64,000 bases of DNA, from assembly GCA_022606135.1 (NCBI GenBank), contig JABYQN010000009.1, forward strand, positions 273,001 to 337,000, written 5' to 3'. Position 1 is the stretch's first letter; each line of letters opens with the position of its first letter. Shown here piece by piece: positions 57,149 to 64,000 of the stretch. Origin of the DNA: Fomes fomentarius. Its lineage: Eukaryota > Basidiomycota > Agaricomycetes > Polyporales > Polyporaceae. A model generated the notes under the pieces. It had not been told where the DNA came from. It saw nothing but the letters and a program-made list of their open reading frames with translations, and did no database searches. The position numbers were made by a program, and so were the translations under genes.

Positions 57149-58477
57149 TCACAGCCGGTGACCGGGGACAGCCCAGAAAATCATCGTGAGCGCCACAGTA
57201 CATGCCGCGACGAGCACGGTGACCCAGATGGCACGACCGAGAAGTAACTTCTTGACGTAGGGCTCGCGGATGTGTAGCGTCCGGAACGGCGTGGACTCGG
57301 ACTGGCCAAAGAAGACGAGCACAGGGTCAAGCTCGTATTGATGGGAGATGAGGAAAAGTACTGCGAGCGCGTACGGAATGAAAAGCTAGGGAGCGATGTC
57401 AGATTCAGAGCAAGGAACACTTGTCATACGAGGGTCACTCACAAAGAAACGCTTCGACTTAGGCTGAACGTCAAGGAAGATGAGGGAGAAGCCGGCCGCA
57501 AGACCGATCCAGAGGATCACAAGACCCGCGATCAACCGCACAAGTGCAGACACGGGGGTGAGGTTCCCAAAGGCTTTTGCGCGGAGGAAACGCGGGAATG
57601 CGTCTTGCTCCATTGCACGGTAGCAGTACTCCTTCTGCGCGTGGAACATGTCCGGGATTTGTGCCATGAGCGACACCTCGGTCTGCGTCTTCGGCTCATG
57701 AGTGCTACTCAACGGGAAGGTGTGGATGCGCAACGCCGGGGGCAAGTATATCTCATGGTTTTCGTTCGAACCAGGAGCATTACCCGCGGGGGAGAGGTAG
57801 CGGTAGTAGATGCGCTCTGCGGACGCGATGAGGTCCTGGCGGGTGATAGCCTGGGAACGGGGAATGATCGTGGGTGCGCGCGATGCGCGTTTGAAGAGAG
57901 TCGGTGTGCGTCCCGAGAGGGAGAAGGGGGTCGTTGAACGTGGCGGCTCGGTCGTACCGACAGCCGTCTGTCCAGGAGACACGGAGGTGATGCGGGGACT
58001 GGGACTACGTGCAGCTTTCTCGTCTCCGGCAGCAGCGAGATTCTGCCTGTCTTGCTCACTGAACATCTCACCTGTGCTCGTCGTACTCCGCTTCGTGCCC
58101 GTATGCGGGTTCAGTCCGACCACCGTGCCATATATCGACCCTCGCCTGCGTGCATAGTCCCAGTACTCCGGCCAATCCTCACGAATCGTCCGCCCCGACT
58201 TGCGCACGTCCTTGAAGTAGGCACGGCACAGGTTCTCGTGTTGCTGTACGTCGAGCCAGAAGTCTAGGATGTCTTCTGCGCCCTCACGTTGCAAGAACAG
58301 GCTAGGCGGAGTCGATCAGACACGAGGCGGGATACGTTGCGGCATCCTAGTAACTCACTAGAACATGAAGAGATCGACGGGTGGGCGTGTTCTGCGGGAC
58401 AGGACCTCAGTGAAGGTGGGCAGCCGGTTCTTGCGATCCTTGGCCCAGTCATCTTGGCGGCGTTGCTCGTCATCCAT
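57149..58477 (-). CDS. RAX1: RGS-domain membrane protein RAX1
   Basis: From the ATG at 58475-58477 (MDDEQRRQDDWAKDRKNRLP) the protein runs through TFTEVLSRRTRPPVDLFMFY, whose Tyr codon is split by a GTGAGT...CTAG intron, to LFLQREGAEDILDFWLDVQQ and HENLCRAYFKDVRKSG. This is the RGS-like domain of Rax1. A Ser/Pro-rich spacer follows, then a second half of the RGS-like fold (YLPPALRIHTFPL; AFPRFLRAKAFGNLTP). Three membrane helices come next (LIAGLVILWIGLAAGFSLIF; the FIPYALAVLF region; WVTVLVAACTVALTMIFW), with the stop at 57149. Yeast Rax1 works with Rax2 in bipolar bud-site marking. In filamentous fungi a role in polar growth or septation is plausible (inference). It is divergent from MED8. 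Confidence 0.9.
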
Positions 58478-58723
58478 CGGTGCGGGGTCGCTGAAGGCGA
58501 CGATGAGGGAAGGGAAAGAGGAAAAAGCGCCGTCGCGCGACGACCGCGCATGTTCCTGGCGGCTGAGTTCAACAACGATCAAAGGCATAAGCCCCGATAA
58601 GGCGTTGCTAGTCTACTTTAGGCATAACGACCATATTGCTCTATTATGCGAAAGGTTATCACAGCATATTGCCCAAACGGTGGGCTCTCAGCTCGCTTCA
58701 ACTTGTTCGTGGCTTCGTGCATC
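58478..58723. promoter_or_regulatory. Bidirectional promoter RAX1/MED8
   Basis: Only about 245 bases separate the RAX1 and MED8 starts, so the genes must be transcribed from a shared control region. A TATA-like GATAAGGC and AT stretch lies at about 58596-58645. Confidence 0.4.
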
Positions 58724-59599
58724 ATGACCACTCTGGCGAACATCATTGGAATCGGAGGAACTGGGTCTACTTCTGAGCTTCAGGCTGCTTCCGGTGGCCC
58801 GACTGGCCTCCCCTTTGACCTGCAAAGTCTCCCGGTCGCCCAGCTTGAATCGCTCAAGTTCAAGGCTAATCAGATCATTGAATCTATCCAGCTTCTGCAG
58901 CGCACCGTCGAAATGGGTGGACAGAGTGTGATGCCTGCGTGGCCAGACATTCTCTCGAAGTACAACATCCTACTCTCACAATCGCATAATGTCTCCATGT
59001 CCCTGCTAGCAGCCCACCAAACCAGCACGGCTACGCTCGGGAACCCATTCGAGAAGATCGCCTTGCATCCCCGCGTACCCCTCACGGATGCTCAGCTCGA
59101 CAATGAGCTCATCCCCCTCTTGCGTAACCAGCAAACCACTGATGTCCTCCGCTTCGAGAACGAGACTGTACGACACCTCGCGGAGCATATGGAGACGAAG
59201 GGCTCCCTTGGCGTGCTCGGACACGCGACGCGCCCCGGCGGAAAGCATCCCGAGTATGAAGATGTCCTCCGGGAGTGTGAGCAGATTCGCGTCGAGCACG
59301 ACCTCCGCGTTGAGCGCGCCACACGCGCCGTGATATTGCTCCGCGACAAGTACGAATGGAAGTCCCGCGTTGTGGTCGACCAAGAGGAACCGGAGGAGCT
59401 GGACTGGGATCCGCGGTATCCCGGCGGTGCGCCTGGGGGAGTGGGTGTTGAGCCCAGCGAGGAGAGCAGCGCGGATTCGCCGAGCGGGAGGCAGAGCAAT
59501 GACAGCGAGGAGGAAGAGGAGTTGGAGGAGGTTCTTGGCAATGGCGAGCACACGCCCGAAGGCTCTCAAGGGCCTCCGACGCCGACGGTTGATGGTTGA
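58724..59599 (+). CDS. MED8: Mediator complex subunit MED8
   Basis: A single-exon frame of about 291 residues from ATG 58724 (MTTLANIIGIGGTGSTSEL). It contains QLESLKFKANQIIESIQLLQ, PAWPDILSKYNILLSQSHNV, FEKIALHPRVPLTDAQLDNE, LIPLLRNQQTTDVLRFENET and a C-terminal helix (ECEQIRVEHDLRVERATRAV). The tail is Gly/Glu-rich and acidic. The order L-x-L-K...WP-x-x-L-x-K-x-N...LLRxxQ is that of Med8, a head-module subunit that links Med18/20 to the Mediator core. The frame is also open upstream (ATG-less to 58646), but the ATG at 58724 has the better context. Intron-less. Confidence 0.85.
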   Translation: MTTLANIIGIGGTGSTSELQAASGGPTGLPFDLQSLPVAQLESLKFKANQIIESIQLLQRTVEMGGQSVMPAWPDILSKYNILLSQSHNVSMSLLAAHQTSTATLGNPFEKIALHPRVPLTDAQLDNELIPLLRNQQTTDVLRFENETVRHLAEHMETKGSLGVLGHATRPGGKHPEYEDVLRECEQIRVEHDLRVERATRAVILLRDKYEWKSRVVVDQEEPEELDWDPRYPGGAPGGVGVEPSEESSADSPSGRQSNDSEEEEELEEVLGNGEHTPEGSQGPPTPTVDG

Positions 59600-60758
59600 T
59601 ATCACTCGTCCACTCCACAAGTCAAGGGAATAGCTTGAGGTGCGTATCACATCGATGTAAGGAGACATGGAGACGTACTCATCTGATTTATCAACTACCT
59701 TTATCCAGACTTTACATACAGACCGGCCGCCGTATTCGACAACAGTCTCAAAACATCCAGTAGTTCATGTCTGGAGACCTAGAAGAGACGCGAAGTCGTC
59801 CTGCTGCCGAGCAGAGCGCATAGTTTGGGTTGGTACAGTCGCGGGACCTCCATCCATCATTCCAGGTCGCGCTGTCGACTTCATGGTGACGCTACCATTG
59901 ATACCGAACCTGTATAGTGGATGATGGCCCGCATACATCTTGCAGGAGCCGCTCGAAATGGACATGCGCACGATTAGTCTGCATTGAAGTAGCAATACTC
60001 TTCTCAAACCCCTCACACGTGGGCGAGCAATGATCAAGGACAGCAAAAAGGGGTAAGGTATATGCCTAGAGCTTGCTCGGACGCATACCGAACCATCCGC
60101 CAGTTCACTTTGCGAGTCTTAGTCGGTGGTAGAGTTGGCGACACTTGTTTGGTCGTCTTGACTCTGCAGCTCTTCTCGAACATGTTGTTTGATCGGCAAG
60201 ATGCTCCGTGCTTAGCAATGGCTGTCGGTGCACGTCGTAGATTACACCCAAACCAGTGCCAGGTTAGCCCGATATGTGGGCCCAAAACTGACGCTCCTCG
60301 ACTAGATATATCTCAAACCCATATATCGGGCCCCGGTGTCTGCCACTGTGTTCCCCATATACACCCGAGCAAGCTATGCACTTTCGACCACACACCGACC
60401 CAAGTCGGCGCTCGACTAGCCGCATAGGTTCGACACTCACCTCTCCCATGCTGAACAGGTTTCTCCAGCTCATCTTCGTAACGCCTCTTACTAGCTATCC
60501 AAGCTCGATCCTCGCCCTAGTCAAGCACACATTCAGTACGACGTAGCGACGTAACCGACTAATTTACAATCTAACGCATTTGATTTTGGCAGGGCATGTG
60601 GTTGCTACGTGGACGGACCGCGCAGAGCTACAATCCTTCAGCAGGCCGCCACCAAAGTACGCCATCCTCTTTGGGTGAAAAGGAAGATTCCTTTCAAGGA
60701 ATGCAAGCTCTCAGTCTGAGGATGTGAGAGTCTATCCGAGTCGCCCCGTTGTCGGTGT
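59600..60758. other. Intergenic/accessory DNA without recognised gene
   Basis: About 1.15 kb after MED8. Several CCCGATAT...ATATCGGGCC type partial palindromes lie around 60265-60335. Frames such as plus 60062-60427 carry no motif. The stretch may be decayed mobile DNA. Confidence 0.35.
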
Positions 60759-61233
60759 ATGTGCATGCCGAGGGGAGCAACCAGGTACGCAAACCCTAAG
60801 TGCCATAGTTATCTAGTGAACATGGCCGTTCACCGATTTCTTTGTGTAGACTTCAGTAGACGACATGGAACGGCCGCGAGCCTTATCACCAAGCACGTAG
60901 CAATCCCAGGGTTCACCTGTCACCAGTCAGGGCATCCGAGCTCGTCTCCCAGTCATCGACATTGCCGAGGATGGCGGCCGAACGCTCTCACTGGCATTGC
61001 TAACGTGTCGGATCTCAGGTACCTCTCTCTTTGTGGGTTTGGTCTTGCACCGTTTCCAGGATCGGGCGCTGTACCGGGTTGGTTCCACCGTATACCTTCC
61101 CGAAGCCGTACCCGCGCGTTGCGTCTATCTCAATCTATCGGCTTCGTTCTGGAAGAGATTCGTGCCTGGCGGGACTTCCACATCGCGCAGCCAAACTCCG
61201 AGCCCACATTGAAACTGGACACCAACGCCATTC

Positions 61234-61241
61234 GTGCGCCG
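61234..61241. repeat. 8-bp target-site duplication, left copy
   Basis: GTGCGCCG directly before the left terminal repeat; identical to the right copy at 62490-62497. Confidence 0.85.
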
Positions 61242-61258
61242 CAGTGTTGTGCGGGTCG
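61242..61258 (+). repeat. Left terminal inverted repeat of hAT element
   Basis: CAGTGTTGTGCGGGTCG, 17 of 17 identical to the reverse complement of the right end. Confidence 0.88.
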
Positions 61259-61293
61259 GTTGACTGGACGACACAGACGACAGGTCGTGCGAC

Positions 61294-61311
61294 TTGTCGA
61301 CTAGTCGACAA
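61294..61311. repeat. 18-bp perfect palindrome near left end of hAT element
   Basis: TTGTCGACTAGTCGACAA, centred on CTAG. A related 14-bp palindrome lies near the right end. Probable subterminal transposase-binding motif. Confidence 0.65.
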
Positions 61312-61488
61312 AGTCAACGGTCGACTATTCTCACGCTGCCGTTGACCCAGCGTCATATGCGCTCCGACTCGAGGCTCGACGGAGGATCTATACCATTGGT
61401 GTAGTCTGACATACAGTGACGGCTCGTTGTGAGCGAGAGGCTCATCTAAAACACGGATATTCAACTGTTCAGAATCGTGTCAGTAAGG

Positions 61489-61755
61489 TCATCCTACATC
61501 TCCATTGCTACCAGCCTCTTCCCCTTCCCCATCCATATCGAGGATGTTCCATATCTCCAGCTCCTGTTTTAATGTATTGGTTACATACCGATTGTCCCGC
61601 TCAGTCCAAAAAGTGTTCGAGAACTCAAAGAGCTGCTCGAGAGAAACACAGATGTTCGAGGGCAGCCACGTCGGCACTCGGTCCTCATCTTCTTCGTCAA
61701 GTATCGACATTGATTGTGTGAGTGCCTCCAACCCTGTGTGTAATTCAGATGTCAC
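61489..61755 (-). pseudogene. Transposase C-terminal remnant (putative)
   Basis: The open minus-strand frame contains TWLPSNICVSLEQLFEFSNT and ends LDMDGEGEEAGSNGDVG at 61489. Its place at the 3' end inside a hAT element, downstream of a BED-like fragment, suggests the tail of the original transposase gene. By itself it has no diagnostic motif (no dimerisation-domain hallmark). Confidence 0.4.
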
Positions 61756-61878
61756 AGTGATGTGAGGTCAGTTTCAAAGAGATTAGTGGTGTTCTCTCTG
61801 GAAGGGCCCATACTGTGTCGTAATGAGGTCATTTGTGAAGATCAGTAACAAGCCTCCTCAATAACAATTTCACGTCTT

Positions 61879-62076
61879 TCACGACAACTTCTGATCCTGC
61901 TTCTCTTCCTGAAGCATGCACGTAGCGAAGCACAGGATGCACCAGACTTTGCACTTCTTATTCCCATCCACCCCTGCTTGGGAGTTCTTGCGATGTTCCG
62001 GATGACCGTAGAAATATTGTCGGTACCAGGATCGCGAGTGAGTAGCTGTGAGCTGGTTGTCCTTGGTGTACGACAT
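61879..62076 (-). pseudogene. BED-type zinc-finger fragment of hAT transposase (putative)
   Basis: The frame starts MSYTKDNQLTATHSRSW and includes YFYGHPEHRKNSQAGVDGNK followed by KCKVWCILC. A W-x-x-(F/Y) opening and a C-x2-C pair fit the first half of a BED finger, common at the start of hAT transposases. The histidine half is missing because the frame ends at 61879, consistent with internal deletion. Confidence 0.45.
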
Positions 62077-62376
62077 GGTAGTGCCTGATCAAGGGGTCAT
62101 CTCATTGTAAGGCTACTCTGTACATGATTTCATCCAGGAGCTCCGAGATCGATGATGCAGGAGAAAGGTTAGTCTCGGCTCCAGACGTCTACAGGTCTCT
62201 TCAGAACGCGCGCCTCCTCGCGCTATCCTCCAGAAGGTGTGGGATCGAGACTAGAGAAAGGAGAAATGGCGGTGCGCGTTGTGCATTGCGCACGACACGC
62301 GCCAGACCGCAATCGCGCGCGCATTAAACGCGTTGGTCCTCAGCCAATCATATTGCGTATGAAGGCGCTTATCAAA

Positions 62377-62478
62377 TTTGTTGACCGCGGGAATAGTCAA
62401 CAGTCGACTCCTTGACTTTGGCCACCCGTTGACTAGTCAACAAGACGACATTAGTCAACGTTGACCCGCGGTCGACCC
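62377..62478. repeat. Right subterminal cluster of GTTGAC/GTCAAC motifs
   Basis: About six copies in both orientations within 100 bases, including the 14-bp palindrome GTTGACTAGTCAAC at 62428-62441 and GTTGACCGCGG / CCGCGGTCGAC at its borders. The same vocabulary occurs at the left end (61258-61350). Confidence 0.65.
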
Positions 62479-62489
62479 GCACAACACTG
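62473..62489 (-). repeat. Right terminal inverted repeat of hAT element
   Basis: The reverse complement equals CAGTGTTGTGCGGGTCG. Confidence 0.88.
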
Positions 62490-62497
62490 GTGCGCCG
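62490..62497. repeat. 8-bp target-site duplication, right copy
   Basis: GTGCGCCG, directly after the right terminal repeat. Confidence 0.85.
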
Positions 62498-62623
62498 GTC
62501 TATGGTCCAGGAACGCACCATGTCTTCATCCCATACTGGGTCCTTTCTGGGTTGAAGCGACAAGGATTCTACACGGTATCTACCTGGACGTCCTCACCAT
62601 ACCATGTGTCCGGTGAGGTTTGA

Positions 62624-63509
62624 CACACACAACGGGCTAGTGACCTACACCTTTGACAGGGTGACTCAACCATGGCTACGGGATTTCTATCCATGTCGGG
62701 CTCTCCAAAGCCGACTGATACCATGCGGGAAAGCTATGGATCAACGTGGAGGTCAGCTCCTCTGTAGCTGATCGTTGAGACCATCTTCCCATTGCCACCA
62801 CCTGTAGCGAGTACCCAGACGCCCATCTACACACTTGAGACGAGGGCGGGAGATCGAGAGCGAGATCCGTGGACTCAGCCCCGTACGATACAGGGTGTTT
62901 GGAGACTTGAACCACCGGGCGGTCCGCGTGTTCGTGACGGCGTTGACAATCAGTGCGTCCGTAAGGAGCGGGTTTCTATGGTCAATCAACATCAAACTAC
63001 CAGGCTGCCAATTTGGAACACATCCGCAAATCCGGTCGCGACCTCCCTTATGGTCGCCACCCATATTCACCGCCCCCGCCTCCGTGTCTGCGTATTTCTG
63101 AGTCGATGCCCCTGGCCCGTGTTAACTCACGGTGGTTGACCGCGGAAGAGGAGCAACAGAGTTTACTTCCAAGTACTGCAGCGCTCCCAGTCTGAGTAGA
63201 TATTCCTGGCCCTTCAGCGCTCATGCACGATGCTTGCTCAACTTCCCCTTCAACATCTAGGTTTCAGGGGGAGGGATTGGATGACGAACAATTGCTACCA
63301 CTGCTTACGTTCTGACGAGCCGAGTACGGAGGGCACGAGATAAGCATTAATTCACAATGATGATGCTACTCAACATTATCAAGGTGTAAACAGAATGTGT
63401 AGGTCAGGGTTGAAAGGGATGGGTCAGAGTTGATGTGAACGAGTGTAGAACGTGAAGCGTAAGTCAAAGAGTTCCAACACCTAGTATTGCATATCGGCAC
63501 CAATGGCAC
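62624..63509. other. Intergenic region without recognised gene
   Basis: About 890 bases. A minus-strand frame at 62753-63070 (MNMGGDHKGGRDRICGC) is open but unrecognised. The right end holds the 3' flank of the HMG-box gene. Confidence 0.35.
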
Positions 63510-64000
63510 CTACGCCTTCGTCGCCCGACTGTCGTTCCACTCCGCCAAAGCGGTGCTATACTGCTGGTTGTATCGCTGTCCGACGACGTGTCAGCCATGA
63601 TGCGCCTATGTCATGAGAGAGCCAGTCAAATTTACCTCTCTCTCCTCCGCTGGCAATGCCCTCCACATCTCACCAATCTTCCTACTCCGCTCAAGGATGG
63701 CCTCTCTCGGAGCTAGACTAGGAGCTAGTTCTACGCTGTCACGGACCTCTTGCACGTATCTGCAACGATGGTTAGCATTGACAAACTGCAGAGTCATGAA
63801 AGCAACACGTACTGCATATATCCTGTGAGGGGCTTCTTGTCAGCATCAGCCGCAGCCGGACGGTGGATCCGTTGCTTGTTCTTCGCCCTACGCTGCGCGT
63901 TGAGCGCGCGCAGAAGACGCGGGTCGGTCTCGGCAAACCAGGTCTCGCGATCCTGCTTGTATTTCTCAGATGCTTCCGCCGCCTTATCTGTATACATCTG
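63510..64000 (-). CDS. HMG-box protein, C-terminal part (5' end outside window)
   Basis: The frame enters at the window end with YTDKAAEASEKYKQDRETWF and AETDPRLLRALNAQRRAKNK, which looks like the tail of a first HMG box. It then has KKPLTGYMQYV + QEVRDSVELAPSLAPREAIL, SRKIGEMWRALPAEERE and, after an intron ending GGACAG, RYNQQYSTALAEWNDSRATK and A with TAG at 63510-63512. The KPLTxYMxYV...IGxxWRALxxxEREXYxxxY pattern is a second HMG box. Two boxes in tandem with an early helix resemble the mitochondrial DNA-packaging HMG proteins (Abf2/TFAM type), but nuclear HMGB-type is also possible. Confidence 0.8.

Larger units (their letters stand above)
61242..62489. mobile_element. hAT-superfamily DNA transposon, non-autonomous (1248 bp)
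   Basis: It is bounded by 17-bp inverted repeats CAGTGTTGTGCGGGTCG at 61242-61258 and (as reverse complement) 62473-62489, and flanked by a perfect 8-bp duplication GTGCGCCG. Eight-base duplications and ends of the form YARNG are the hallmark of hAT elements. Both ends carry subterminal GTTGAC/GTCGAC motifs and CTAG-centred palindromes. The interior keeps only two transposase-like fragments on the minus strand, so it looks like an internal-deletion derivative that would need a transposase in trans. The perfect duplication and repeats suggest a recent insertion. Confidence 0.9.
60759..62623 (+). pseudogene. Open reading frame interrupted by a hAT transposon
   Basis: The plus-strand frame from 60759 stays open to the insertion point at 61241 (161 codons). 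Counting one copy of the 8-bp duplication only, the same frame resumes at 62498 and stays open to TGA at 62621-62623 (another 41 codons). Around the join the reading passes ...AIRAP | VYGPG. The product (QPNSEPTLKL; FIPYWVLSGLKRQG) is unrecognised. The intact frame across the empty site suggests an exon was hit, but in a GC-rich genome a chance open frame of about 200 codons is not excluded, and the minus strand is open here too for a shorter distance. Confidence 0.4.

Noticed and set aside
1..64000. CRISPR arrays, bacterial operons, riboswitches
   Set aside because: The window is fungal nuclear DNA with spliceosomal introns; no regularly spaced repeats were seen.

Overview
The window is nuclear DNA from a filamentous basidiomycete, almost certainly an Agaricomycete and plausibly a wood-decay polypore. 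Nearly every gene is broken by several short introns (about 50-110 bp) with clean GT-AG borders. The gene content includes a copper radical oxidase of the glyoxal oxidase type, a DUF6535 membrane protein, an F-box-type LRR protein, a GH71 mutanase and other families typical of Agaricomycetes. Gene models were built by hand from reading frames, splice sites and family motifs. Outer limits are solid where stated, but some 5' ends are unresolved.

Layout. 0-13 kb: LRR/F-box-like genes, a protein kinase with an extra N-terminal domain, two small unknown genes, a DUF6535 protein, the small subunit of serine palmitoyltransferase and a FlaR-like P-loop kinase. 13.7-28.3 kb: a dense housekeeping block with USB1 (U6 snRNA 3' processing), DNA2 (replication nuclease-helicase), WDR59/Mtc5 (SEA/GATOR2, TORC1 signalling), IES6 (INO80 remodeller) and PUF6 (ribosome biogenesis). 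28.7-35.9 kb: an unknown protein with a conserved-looking upstream ORF, an alpha/beta hydrolase and a membrane-anchored copper radical oxidase. 36-40.5 kb: a 4.5-kb stretch with no recognisable gene. 40.5-50.6 kb: a LanC-like protein, a small orphan, a GH71 alpha-1,3-glucanase, an unknown protein, a C2H2 zinc-finger protein and ribose-5-phosphate isomerase. 51.2-59.6 kb: TFB5 (the 64-residue TFIIH subunit, in four tiny exons), a deaminase-like protein, an AT-rich insert with a tRNA-like SINE head, an APH-fold pseudokinase, RAX1 and MED8. 59.6-64 kb: accessory DNA with a transposon insertion, then an HMG-box gene running off the end.

The strongest new observation is a complete hAT-type DNA transposon copy at 61242-62489. 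It has 17-bp terminal inverted repeats beginning CAGTG, a perfect 8-bp target-site duplication (GTGCGCCG) and subterminal GTTGAC/GTCGAC palindromes. It keeps only fragments of a BED-finger transposase, so it looks like an internally deleted, non-autonomous and recent insertion. Removing it in thought joins a 202-codon open frame. Other points of interest are a fungal deaminase-like protein with HAE and CCxCC zinc motifs, a kinase-fold protein that has lost its metal-binding residues, a tRNA-derived repeat and a 38-codon uORF.

No operon logic applies. Relevant arrangements are divergent promoters (P-loop kinase/USB1, IES6/PUF6, RAX1/MED8) and close convergent ends (USB1/DNA2).
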